Assembly: GCF_947507565.1 (NCBI RefSeq)
Contig: NC_089177.1
Location: 2,294,001 to 2,358,000, forward strand
Origin: Oscarella lobularis
Taxonomy: Eukaryota; Porifera; Homoscleromorpha; Homosclerophorida; Oscarellidae
Reading direction: 5' to 3'
Length of the DNA stretch: 64,000 bases
In this document: positions 1 to 10,411 of the stretch, piece after piece
Layout: the number at the start of each line of letters is the position of its first letter
Position numbering within the stretch: position 1 is the stretch's first letter
Translations under genes and position numbers: made by a program
The notes under the pieces: model-generated
Database searches by the model: none
Seen by the model: only the letters and a program-made list of their open reading frames with translations
What the model was told of the DNA's origin: nothing

Positions 1-2125
1 GTGATCAACGAACTTGAGCCCGATGAAGAGGCTACGGTAAGTAAGTAAGCAAGCAAGCAAAGGATAGGGTAAATAATCACTTTTTTGACGCTGATTTACC
101 CTCGATCATAGCACGTGTACTGTCTTCCTGCTGATTGACGAGATGTTTTATAGAGCAACGGTGTATATCTCTATGAAGCAGCCTTGACTTTGCATCATCT
201 GCTGAATGTAGGAGACGCTTTCTCTATCGATAAGGAAGCACGTCGAGTTGTAAGCTTTTTCTTCAACATAAAGAGCATTTTCCTTTTGCAAATAATTAAT
301 TGCTAGCTTAGAGATTTGGATTCCAAAGGCGTTCACGTGCGACTTGACAGCAGCGGACGAATTCATCAATCCTACAACATATTTGAACTTGGAGAAACGT
401 TTACACAACTAGTTGCCGTTTACAAGAAAGACAAGATACACGAAATCAGTAGGAAGCTTCCACCAGAATCACGTGCTCCAAAAAAGAGAAGAAAACGCGA
501 CGTTGTGATTCCTCAGTGTCCGCCAGCAAAAAAAGGAAGCAACGGAAAACTGCATTTCAGAGCTGCTATAGTTCTAGTAAGTTGTTGAGCACCGGCTCTG
601 TCTGCGCTTTGATTTTTTCAAGTCAATTTGTTTTCTCCATAGGAACAACCAGTGGCTACTCGTGCTCCCGGCAAACCAATATCTGGTTTTGCCGTTAACA
701 TGATGAACAGTCTGGCGCAAGCTCTGGATTTCACTTACGAACTCAGTGAAGCCAAAGATGGCATATACGGTGCTGTGACAATAAATGAGAGTACAGGCGA
801 AGCCAATGCAACTGGCCTCATTGGGCAAGTCCTAAACTGCGTAAGTAACAAAATTAAAGTTTCTCGAGTCGGTTTTTTCCGTTTCAGGACGTGGATCTGG
901 CCGTGGGAGCATTGTCTATTTCCGCCGAACGAGAAGCAGTGATCGACTTGACGAAGTCCTGGCACGACTACGGCTTAGTTCTGTTGACACCTGCGCCGGC
1001 AATCATTCAAAGCAACATTTGGAGCTGCTTCCATCCCTTTTCAACGGGAGTCTGGATGATAGTTCTCGGTGCACTCGGCCTTGTCATCTTGTCCGTACCG
1101 ATAATGATTGCCGTGACCGGAAAACCATTCTACGGCACTTTAACGGACAATCTTGATAGTCCCGGTATTGGACTAGGTCAACGTCTCTATGACTCTCTCT
1201 GGTTTCTCTTCAGCACGGGTTTGGGCCGGGGTCCGGACGGGGCCAACTTACCCGTGCGAATTATCCTCGCCGGTTTCTTTGCCTTCATGCTCATTGTCAC
1301 GTCAACGTACACGGCCAATTTGGCAGCGTTTCTTACCGCGGTACGGACGGTCACCCCGATAAGAAGCGTACAAGATCTTGCCTACCAGAAAGCTATTCCC
1401 TTCGGAACCGTACGTCAGTCGGCCGTGGAGAAGATGTTCCTGACCTCCTCCGTATCGCCATTCAAAGAGATTGGCACGTACATGAGAAACAACCCCCAGT
1501 GGATGGTCAATACGGCCGAAGAAGGTGTAGATAAAGTAAAAAATGCGAATATGACAAATGGTGTTGGCTATGTTTTTATTTGGGACTCGCCAGTGCTGAC
1601 TTACTATTCGCAGATAAAGCCCTGCACAGCTCAAGTAACAGGCCGTACATTTTCAAAGAAGGCCTACGGGATTGGAATGCCGAAAGGGATGCCGTATCGA
1701 AGCAATTTCTCTTTGGAAATACTGAATATGCGAGCTGGCCGAAGTCTTACGTCACTGACAGCGGTTGGAAGTTCCCTCTATGAAAATGGCGAATGCGGAG
1801 TTCCGGGCGGAGGTGGGGGAAGTGAGGTTGAAGGAATTTCAGCTATACATATTGCTGGCTCGGTTGTATTCACGTTTCTTGTGCCGTTGGGAATTGCTGC
1901 TTTGATTGCCAGTGTGCAGAAAGTCATTCGAAGCCGTTGCAGTTCATCTACTACAAAGGGAAATGTAAGTGGAACGAAACAGCTTGGCGAAGGTTTTCTA
2001 ATGTCTGTCTTTAGGGAAACGAGAACATCCAAACGAATACAGATGTAAGGTTTCTCCGCGAAACAAAAAAAGTTCAATTTCATTCTTGTTTGTAGGACAG
2101 CGAGACGAAATCAACGCCTTTGTAA
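1..2125 (+). CDS. Ionotropic glutamate receptor (3' part; 5' end outside window)
   Basis: Ligand-gated cation channel subunit of the plasma membrane, already inside the coding region at base 1. I read exons 1-36, 307-576, 643-840, 888-1964, 2015-2044 and 2096-2125, all GT-AG and phase 0. The first two end the amino-terminal domain. From 643 comes ligand-binding lobe S1; the Arg in AEREAVIDLT (about 930) fits the conserved ligand-carboxylate Arg. M1 lies at about 1050-1120, the pore loop at 1180-1240, and the M3 gate reads STYTANLAAFLTAV (about 1302-1343). S2 holds GTVRQS and FIWDSPVL, whose Asp (about 1584) sits where the amino-group-binding acid belongs. M4 is at about 1840-1920. The pore tip FSTGLGRG resembles NMDA-type loops but has Ser at the Asn site. 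The last residues, STPL, fit a class I PDZ ligand. The fold is certain; subfamily and ligand are not. Confidence 0.93.
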
Positions 2126-2473
2126 GAGAAACACGAGATGTCTATTCTAGTTAGAACAGTAGAGTTGGACTGTAGTCACTTTGGTGCTTGTGACCCTAGA
2201 TTTAGATGGTATAGGTCTATAGGAGCAATGACAGAGAAAGAAAACGAAACGTGATTCCAGGCTCAGCGAGGATAGACACTGATGGGGTTTCCAAGATGTG
2301 CTGCAGGTACACGGAGAGAAGAATTTTCACTGTCTTCATCCTCCAAAAGCAATCTAGAGTCAATTAGTAATCAATACCTGTACACTGCCATTTAGATTGA
2401 AACTGTCCATCTCACGGTTTACCTACAAAAGATGTAATAATCATGCTGTACCGTTTTGTAGCCGCCACCGCCA
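2126..2473. other. Convergent 3' intergenic region
   Basis: Lies between the stop codon of the glutamate receptor (+) and the stop codon of HEATR3 (-). I see no ORF or repeat worth calling. It most likely holds the two 3' UTRs. Confidence 0.6.
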
Positions 2474-5367
2474 TCACTTGATTCCCTTCCTTAGGTATCT
2501 AATAAAACGCAGCAGGTTAGTCCTGGCATTTTCAGCAACTGGAAGTCGAGCTCCGAGACTTTTCCTCTTAGACGCAATCTAGACAAAGAAAAAAAAAACA
2601 AAGCCGGCGCTCGTGCTTTCACATACAAAATGACGTAATAATACCCTCTTCTTCAAACCGGATGCTACTCCTTCCAATTGGGGTAGTAACTGCAAAAATT
2701 TGACGGTCGGCAAGACGATGTCGCCGTCGCCGCCAAAAACATCAAAAATAGCGTCCAAAGCCTCGACCACGACCCAGAGATCCGTGTCACTAGATACGGC
2801 TTTGCACAGAGCGCTCCCGACGACCTGTGCAAGGAGACACAGAGAGCGACACTGAATCGCTTTAGTATCCACAAAAACGCGTACATACCGTAAGCAGCTC
2901 CGCGGCATCTGAACGCTGAGCTAGTGACGTCCCAAGGACGCCAAGTAGGCCGACAACATTGGCGCGCACGGACGGAAAAGCCACCGTTGGACACACGGAG
3001 GCAATTCGGATAATCTGCTCAGGTTGAACGCACTAGGAAAGAAATCGTTTCTTACGGGGAGATCACAGAACCTAGGCAGCACTTTATGTCCCGTCAATTG
3101 TAGCCTCTTTGCTAACGAACGCATAGCGCCGGTCACCGCTTCAAGAAATTCTTCGTCTGAACGAGATGGACCTAGAACAGAAGGTCAATAAAAAAAAAAC
3201 GTGAACTCGCTTGGCCTCTTTTGCGCCTGCCTTTTTCCGATACTCCTGTCGCCAAGTCGAATAGACTTGGCCACAGGCTGTCAAGCGAATCGGGTCGACT
3301 GAGCTCGTCGCTGTCTAACATCGAGAGCATATTGTGCAGCGCTACCAATGCTCGAGACTGTACGGTGTTCAGCCTTGAAAAGAGAAGAGACGTTAGGAAG
3401 ACGACGCGCCGTCGGCGAATGCGCTAACTTTTGTACAAGTGTCTGGCCGAGGTTATGGGCGCCCAACAGTTCATAAACAGCCGGATCGGCAAATCGGCAT
3501 TTGCTTAATGTCTACGCACGTTATATCCTATTCTTTTAAATTAATTAATTAAGGCGGTACCTTTTCTGGTAGGCAGTGACTGACGACAGCCTCAACACTG
3601 TCAACAGACATACTCAATGCCATCTAGAAAGAGACGTTCCAAAATAGAAGAGAAAAACTATTCTATGCTTGTTTACTGATTCGAATCCACTTCCATTCTG
3701 CTCCTCCTCGACTCCTTCCACTTCACTGTCCGACTCTGACGGGAGGCTACCTCCATCATCACTACTGTCTAAAGGCCATCGGTCGCGGACTTTCAACTAT
3801 ATTGTATACGTAACTAACCATCATTGCAGCACAGGTTTGCCAATATTTCTAAAGCTAGTTGCTGAGCTGCTAACGCGATTCTAATATCTAACACCTAAGG
3901 AAAGAAAATGTCTTGATAATAACAAATATTAGTCTAAGATTGTCGATGGAGTAAGTGGACAAAGGCAAATATGACAACAGCTAAAATAATCTCACCTGAT
4001 CTGATTCCTTACGTTCTTGATACTATGAAACGACGAGAGTTTACAGTATTATTTCACTACCAGATTTCTCCTTCTCGTCGTACCTTTTCTGCTTCCTCTA
4101 TCGCCCCAGCATCAGCTGCTACAAGATCAGGGGCAATAGCTTTCATTTGAGCCGGAACGTCGACGTCCAGCGCTTTTGCAAGTGCGCGTGCAATGGCCTG
4201 CATTGCTTGGCCGCGAGCGACTGGTGACATGTGTCGATGAACGTTGAATAGGATGCCTGCCGTCAGGACGCGAAGCATCATGTGACGAACGGCGTCTCCA
4301 TCGCATAGGAGAAGACGTTCGAGTGTCGTGAGCATTTCGCCAGAACCGACTATGGTTTCACAAAGGGGAGGATTTTCCTCTGTCACCGTGTGCAGGCACT
4401 GAGCTGAATAGAGAAAGAAATGAAAGAAATGACACAATTACGAACTTGACATTGTTTTCTACCTGCCGTCACTGCTATCGACGGAAAGAATCTTTCAGAC
4501 GAGATGCAGTAGAAGACGAGGGGGAGAAGATTTTCGCTGTTGAAGATCTTCACGACCGTAGCGGAGCATTCACTGCAATACAATGCAAAAAGCAAATAGT
4601 CGTGTCAACATGCCGAGATGACCTTAAATTCCATAGTAGATGAAGCCCTTGTTCAATTTGGTCGAGACACGTTTCGTCGATGGGAGCAGCGTCACTAATC
4701 GTCACACTTTCAAGCGACTGCAGCAGTAGACACAGTCAGTTTATGCTCGATCGACGACGACGGCTCTTTCAACTTACACGCTTGAAGAAGACCACGAGAG
4801 ACGTCATCACATCGTCCTCTACCATACGAACGCACGTCTCGTGACCGGCAATAGTCAAATTCCTACAACGAGGAAGTAGGAACAGAAAATAAAGTGACCT
4901 TTCTACATGGACTACTCACTGAACCTCAATGCAAGACTTAGTAAAGATTGAGGTACAGTGAGGAGCATCTAACTAAAGTAGACTACACCTGAGCATACCT
5001 CAGTGCTCCGGCTGCTCCCAGTCGCAGTGCTTCGCACTCGTCGACGAGCATCGACGCGAGCGACTTCACAACGCCTTTATCGAGCAGAATCGGCACGATT
5101 TCGGCTTCAAGAACGAGATTCGCGAGTCCGGCGCACGCACACTGACGATCTTCGGCCGAAGGACTGGAGAGCTGAGAACGCGTAGGATATTGACAAAGCG
5201 AAGGCAGCAACGGCAATCGCAGTTACCATTTCGATTAGATGATCGTGCGCCGACGACGAATCGACGGCGTCCAGAACGCTTTCCTGCTCTTCTATCGCTT
5301 CGGCGACGCTGGGAAGGCCTGTCGGCTGAATGCGAGCCTTCTTTCGCTTCTTTCGGAGCTTTCCCAT
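2474..5367 (-). CDS. HEATR3: HEAT repeat-containing protein 3 (HEATR3/Syo1 orthologue)
   Basis: Homologue of the yeast symportin Syo1, which carries 5S RNP ribosomal proteins uL18/uL5 into the nucleus. The start at 5367 gives a basic N-terminus MGKLRKKRKKARIQPTG, as in human HEATR3, likely a nuclear-localisation segment. Exon 1 (5367-5227) ends at DHLIEM, exon 2 (5171-4999) begins LSSPSAEDRQCACAGLANLV, and exon 3 (about 4862-4779) continues the ARM/HEAT repeat NLTIAGHETCVRMVED. Middle exons contain SAQCLHTVTEENPPL and an acidic stretch DSSDDGGSLPSESDSEVEG (about 3740). C-terminal exons contain LWVVVEALDAIFDVFG, a HEATR3 hallmark, and the final exon after an acceptor near 2583 ends LLRFIRYLRKGIK and stop. 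Introns are short. The exon chain between about 3600 and 2900 was not fully resolved. Confidence 0.9.
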
Positions 5368-5584
5368 CGCTTGGAACGGTCGGTAAAAGACGCTATGTTC
5401 GTTTAGAGCATTGCTTCTTCGCGAAGGTGAGATTGCACGTGGGTTTTTTGCGTAGGGAAATCTAACCACAAAGTGCCCCGTATAAAGATGGACATCAGTC
5501 GAGCGTCTCGAGACGAAAAGCTCCAAATCTGTCGCAAGTGTTAGTCTAGACGTTCAGAACGCCTTTTGTTTTGTACTCTCTTTA

Positions 5585-5827
5585 TCATTTTAAGACTATC
5601 GGTGGGGATTCTTCTGCCTGCCGTTCATTTGGCTCGTGAATTTCGTCTGGTTCTTCAAGGACGCCTTTCGCAAGTCGAACCCGGACAAAGAGATACGAAA
5701 ATGTAAGCAAAATTTGCCCGCTCGGCGACAACGAGCACACTAATCGAGGAAGCGTTTGAATAGACCTCTTGAGATCAATTTCGGGCGTCGGCATCTGGAT
5801 TGTTGTCTGGACGACGTGGATCGTCAT
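5585..5827 (-). CDS. Possible small protein exon, unrecognised
   Basis: An 80-codon minus-strand reading frame just upstream of HEATR3 on the same strand, ending EEPDEIHEPNERQAEESPP. The ATG follows ttcttctgatag directly, which also looks like a splice acceptor, so this could be the last exon of a small gene with an exon near 5830-5930. It has one hydrophobic stretch (QILLTFSYLFV). I recognise no family, and an accidental ORF is equally possible. Confidence 0.2.
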   Translation of the reverse strand: MTIHVVQTTIQMPTPEIDLKRSIQTLPRLVCSLSPSGQILLTFSYLFVRVRLAKGVLEEPDEIHEPNERQAEESPPIVLK

Positions 5828-6199
5828 CTATCAGAAGAAACGAGCTTCTTGGGGAGGCTTCGGCGATGGACTGTCAGTGACAGTACCGGGCGGAGTTCCC
5901 TAGTAGGTGGCAGAAGAATTGTGCGAACGAACGTTCCAAATCAAATATCATATCATTGTTATTAAATTTGTTCCGTTTGGCGTTTGTAGTAGTTATTGTA
6001 TCCTTATAATATCTCTCTTAGTTCAAAGAACGATTCCAACTCAAACAAAAATTGACTATAGAACTCAACTCTTGTCATTGTCATTAAATAGTTACTGTAT
6101 CTTAGTCGAAAGAATAAACCCAACTCATCAAAAATTTGTTTAAACTATAGAACTCAACTCAATCAAGAATTCCAATAAACCAACCGCATCTATGTCACC
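5828..6199. other. AT-rich intergenic sequence
   Basis: AT-rich sequence upstream of the possible small gene and downstream of the first PTP-like gene. It contains related short phrases (for example ctataGAACTCAACTC at about 6057 and 6145), suggesting a small degenerate tandem repeat. No coding signal seen. Confidence 0.5.
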
Positions 6200-8572
6200 T
6201 TATTGAGCAGAAGGATGGGTGACAGGCAGCATCCAGGGTTGAAAACCCGGCGGTGTGTGATGAACGGTCACTGGGACATTCCTCTGATGAGGAGCTGCGG
6301 CAGCAGCAGCAGCAGCAGCAGCAAATGGAAGTGGCCAATGAGTGAGGTAAGAGGGAGGTGGACGTGGAGAAAACGTAGCCAATCCATTCCACTGATTGTT
6401 GACGGGAGCCCGAGGACGTGAGGGCAGCCCCTCATGGTTATCGGGAGCAGTTCCATAGTGCTGAGGAGGCGGTCGGGCGACGGGCAAGGGAGCCTTTCCG
6501 TTGTGCTGACGACTCGGTGGGCCCGCCAGCCCGTGGTCAACGGGAACAGTTCCGTTGTGCTGAGGAGGGGCATAGTCGATGGGATCCGTTTGCTTGTGCT
6601 GTGAGGCTATAGGCAGCCTTTTTAGGAATCCATTGATCAGACGGCATTGGACGCCCATCGCCGCTTCAATTCGCTGAAAGCGCTTGTTCATGGAAGACTC
6701 CAACAACTGGAGAGACGTGGCAAAATCACAGCTGCACGCTGTCGTGAGTGGGTTGCGGCTTGGCAGAATCGCTTGGTGGCCGACGTCGCCGTGATAACCG
6801 GAGTCGTCTTCACCGCTACCGCCGTCTCCTTCGCCGCCGTCTCCTTCGCCGCCGTCTCCTTCGCCGGAGTCTCCTTCTCCGCCGCCTCCTTCGCCGCCGT
6901 CTCCTTCGCCACCGTCTCCTCCGCTGCCTGAAGGTACTTGCTCATTGCAGTTGCTGTTTGCTCTGACCGTCGCGTTCCTCTCAGTACTGAGGGCTTTTGC
7001 TTTTGGAAGAAGACAAAAGATCCCGTTTCTCTGTCTAAAGGGAAAACGCAGAAGGACTTACCCGTGGCTTCAAGCGTAGTTGACATAAGATTCTTGAGGA
7101 CCTCATAGCAGATTGATTTCGCAGCCTAAAAATACAATTGACGACACGCATCCTTTTTCGTCACAATAGCTACGCACCATTTCCTTCAAAAAGTCGCCGT
7201 AGTGTTCCCTCATCGACGAAATAAGTACTTCCACGGACACTAATCAAGGCTCTTTGATGAAAGATTATACTACTGCTGTACTATAGCTAGCCTACCCATC
7301 AAAGCGACGTCTTTCAAATGCAAGAGACGAATAAAACGATCAATCACGACAAGTGCGTCGCGAAATTGTGTGCCTTCTCTAGAAAAGATTTCCATCAAAT
7401 GAAAAAAGCATCATTTCTCTGTAACGGCGTCACGGACTCGCTATGAAACACCAGCTTGTCGTCGTCGTCAGTTGTTGTAGCAATATCAGCAGACATACGC
7501 AGTACACTGCCGGCACGCGGACGACCACTGGGAAAATTAATCAGAAAGCAAACACGTGATTGGTTACACTTACTCGTCAGACCAACCGGAAAGCTGATAA
7601 TGTGTAATGATCTTGTGCTGATCACGCATCTACACAACTGACGTCACGTTTATTCTTTTTCCATGCATGTCTCCACCTTCAATGTGATCGTCCTGGCGAC
7701 GTATCCGTTCTTAGCTGATTCAGCGTCGCACTGGATAAACAAGAACCCGTGCTCTGTTTGGATTCCATATGGCCGATTCTCAGGCCAATAGTTTTCACCC
7801 TAAGATGGCAGACTACACTAGTACTACTATAGTAGCCGAGGTACGTTACTACCTTCACGTCAATCATTGCAATAAGTGAGACATCCATTCTCCACACTCT
7901 CATCCAGAATTTCTTTTTCTCCACTATTCCAACAGGAGTGTGAGCAAGAAAGTACACTGGTGAATACTTAAAAATTCTACAGTTAGAATCTACTGCTTTC
8001 TGTTGTGAACAAAGTCACCTGTGAATCGGCTTCGATGAAAGCATCGTCGTTATCTGCATGAAGCGATGCCTGTGATGTCTTGGCTACGCAGCCAGCAGCA
8101 TGACCATAATCGCACGGCTAAAAACAAGAGTTATAAAAGACAAAGAAAGGCGCCCCCGCCTTTTCACTTGCCTTCTTTGGAACAGTTTTCGTCACATCTT
8201 CCGCGCCTCTCGCTTTGTTGCGGAGAGAGTTTGACGCCTCCAGCTCGTCAGACTGCGCGAACAGTTTCGGATCATTCCTAAACAGAGATGTGAAACAATG
8301 CTCCGTCTGTTTTTTGTCAGAGCCTCTTTCTAACTCGTTTGTGAGTTCGAGCTGTCTTTTTCTCGTTGAAGTGGCACTCTCTCTGCAAGATAAAAAGGCG
8401 AGCTGCGCGCTTTTGTGAAAGAAGGCGTGGGAAACCGAACGTAAGAACGTGGGAACGGGACAACGGGACAATGAGGAGGCAGGAGCGGACCTCAGTACCT
8501 TATTCTGAATTCTTCGATCGCCCTGGCAGCACGGACGGCACGTGAGTGGAGAGAGTCGTCGAACGCTTCCAT
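6200..8572 (-). CDS. Divergent PTP-like pseudophosphatase, paralogue 1
   Basis: Start MEAFDDSLHS at 8572 is shared with the neighbouring paralogue. Spliced exons give a protein tyrosine phosphatase fold: SPVYFLAHTPVG (YIATQGP position), FWMRVWRMDVSLIAMID (FWRMVWE.. block), YWPENRPYG, GYVARTITLK, then HKIITHYQLSGWSDDGRP (HFTAWPDHGVP block). The catalytic loop is FHSESVTP-EGTQF (7445-7440 and on). Ser replaces the nucleophilic Cys and Glu replaces the invariant Arg, so it should be catalytically dead. The tail holds one ERNATV unit, a Gly/Asp/Glu-rich stretch, DFATSLQLLESSM and a Pro-rich end with poly-Ala encoded by a CAG repeat. No signal peptide or TM segment seen; cytosolic by default. An intron at 8171-8118 uses a GC donor. 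Family call rests on manual alignment. Confidence 0.72.
6301..6321. repeat. (CAG)7 trinucleotide repeat
   Basis: Seven perfect CAG units. On the coding minus strand of the first PTP-like gene they read as Ala codons (GCT), giving a poly-Ala run of about ten residues. The neighbouring paralogue lacks it. Confidence 0.9.
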
Positions 8573-9016
8573 CAGCCTGAGAGAAGTGGGCGGAGTGCGC
8601 GCGCAAAACATACGTTCCTGCCAGTGACGTCGAGACAAACCACTCCCATGCAGTCTCTCCTGGTCTGCCCTCACAAGAGTAGATATTTTCTTCTAACGGG
8701 CGTTTTGGACGCAGCACACTCCAGAACTTCGCCTCGTCTAATGATTTCAACGAAGGAAATCGTGCAGCGTGAAATTAGCCTGTAAACTAGAGAATGATGG
8801 CCCGGTGTTCACCGTGTTGCCATCATGCAGAGCCTCCCATCGCTTACCGTACGCGAGTGCATAACATAGTGTGACGTCATAGTTTTTATGCTGTCACATA
8901 TTCACGTTGTCATTACAGCCGTTAGCTACTACTAGTACAGCTCAGTCCTACCTACATACTGTAAATACAGTACTTGCATGATTGCTGTGTTTTCCTAATT
9001 AGGCGCTTTTCTGACG
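8573..9016. other. Intergenic, upstream of PTP-like paralogue 1
   Basis: Upstream sequence of the minus-strand PTP-like gene up to the left end of the TIR element. No gene, RNA or clear regulatory motif recognised. Confidence 0.5.
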
Positions 9017-9018
9017 TA

Positions 9019-9701
9019 CAGTACAGTGCGTGCCAGCATAAATGGCCACAAAACGCGCGCTAAGATCACTGTAGATCACTCGCTGCAAGACATACAGTGT
9101 CACTGTGTGTCAACGAAAATCACTCTAATGCCTATTTTAAACAGGGATGTCAGTTTGACTTTTGTGGGACGTACTCCCAAAGATTTAAATTTTTTGCAAG
9201 TTTAGCGCGCGCTAATTTTGTAAAGGAAAGAACATTTTCAAATTCGCCGATAATAAATTTCTAAACAATGCACGTGAGAAGCCATTTATAGAGTGAGTTT
9301 CTTTCTAACTTGATCCCTAACGGAAAAAAATGCATTTCTATTTACGTCACGTGACATCCGTTTCTTTCCACCGAATTACTGTATTGAAAATCAAAGATAA
9401 TGAAGTTTTAGAAAATGGTATAAAGTGACAGATGAGTTTATGAAAGCCGTCATATGTTGTTTGAAACTGGAAAAAAACGAACTTTTCTGTGTTCTTAGCA
9501 AAACGTATAGAAACGTTGTCTGCGGTGAAATCAAAACCGTTTTCTTACAAAATAGACGTAAATAGAAATGCTAGACTTCATTGGAAATCCTTGATGTGAC
9601 GATCAAACGTCAAAACTACGCCAAATGTAAACTACGCTCTGAATTCCTCGCGCGCTACTAAAAGTCCCGTTTGGCCATTTATGCTGGCACGCACTGCACT
9701 G
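9019..9701. mobile_element. Non-autonomous TIR DNA transposon (MITE-like, TA target)
   Basis: The left end CAGTACAGTGCGTGCCAGC is matched in inverted orientation at the right end (about 29 bp of terminal inverted repeat, one mismatch in the first 12 bases). Both ends are bordered by TA (9017-9018 and 9702-9703), the target duplication typical of Tc1/mariner elements, whose ends often begin CAGT. Internal blocks are also inverted copies, for example catttctatttacgtc near 9331 against gacgtaaatagaaatg near 9555. No transposase ORF is present, so it would move only in trans. Confidence 0.75.
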
Positions 9702-9742
9702 TATTTGATAATGTGCTCTGTATTTGAGGAGGACCTATGCAT

Positions 9743-9775
9743 GTGTACGGGTCATATTTCCTGTTACCCGTACAC
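9743..9775. repeat. Perfect 10-bp inverted repeat
   Basis: gtgtacgggt (9743-9752) and acccgtacac (9766-9775) are perfect inverted copies around a 13-base loop. It lies just outside the TIR element. Function unknown. Confidence 0.7.
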
Positions 9776-10068
9776 GCGTACATACCCACCCATATACTGT
9801 ACATGTGACTGGATACTTTTGATTGTGACGTCAGAGCGTGACAATCAAAACTGTCGTTTCGGTTTCTCAGCGCATTTATAACACGGAAAATAGCACAGAT
9901 CAATTGGAAATAAGGGTTTCTACGCATTTTTTCCGATTATGAAAGAAAAAACGCTTTATTCGCGCCGTAAATCGCCTTTTTCGGGTCACCGTTTTGGGCC
10001 CCATGTCGCGCATGCGCTGTACGAAAAAAGGGTTTTTTAAGTTACGTCACAATACCGAGCGTGACGAA

Positions 10069-10106
10069 CAGACATACATACATACATACAGACAGACATA
10101 CAGACA
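10069..10106. repeat. CATA/CAGA microsatellite
   Basis: Interspersed cata and caga tetranucleotide units in an otherwise unannotated stretch between the TIR element and the second PTP-like gene. The rest of 9776-10411 shows no gene. Confidence 0.85.
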
Positions 10107-10411
10107 CTTCCGGCCCTAAGATCACGTTTGAGAGAGCCTCCCTTCGCCGTTATACGGGCTCCACCCGTACAACTCTGGTGGTCGGCTCCATTATCAGTCA
10201 ATCTTTTCCCTACTCCAAGGCGAAGCTAACACGGCACTTGACTTCAGTCTGTTTATTGTTAATTTGACGTTTGTACTAATAACAGTTATTTTATCCTTAA
10301 AGTATCACTTCTCTTACAGTAGTTGAAAGAATTAGACCAAACTCGTCATTATGCACTCTGTAACTTCATAAACTTAATTTATTAAGTAACCGGTTCTGCT
10401 GCAAATCCGGA

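Noticed and set aside
1302-1634. Minus-strand frame opposite the glutamate receptor
   Set aside because: Antisense shadow of the M3/S2 exon with no motif of its own.
6688-7086. A minus-strand frame rich in KETAAKE repeats
   Set aside because: The neighbouring frame reads ERNATVRANSN, then Gly-Asp/Glu repeats and DSGYHGDVGHQ, matching the paralogue, so the Lys/Glu/Thr/Ala reading is a shadow of the true frame.
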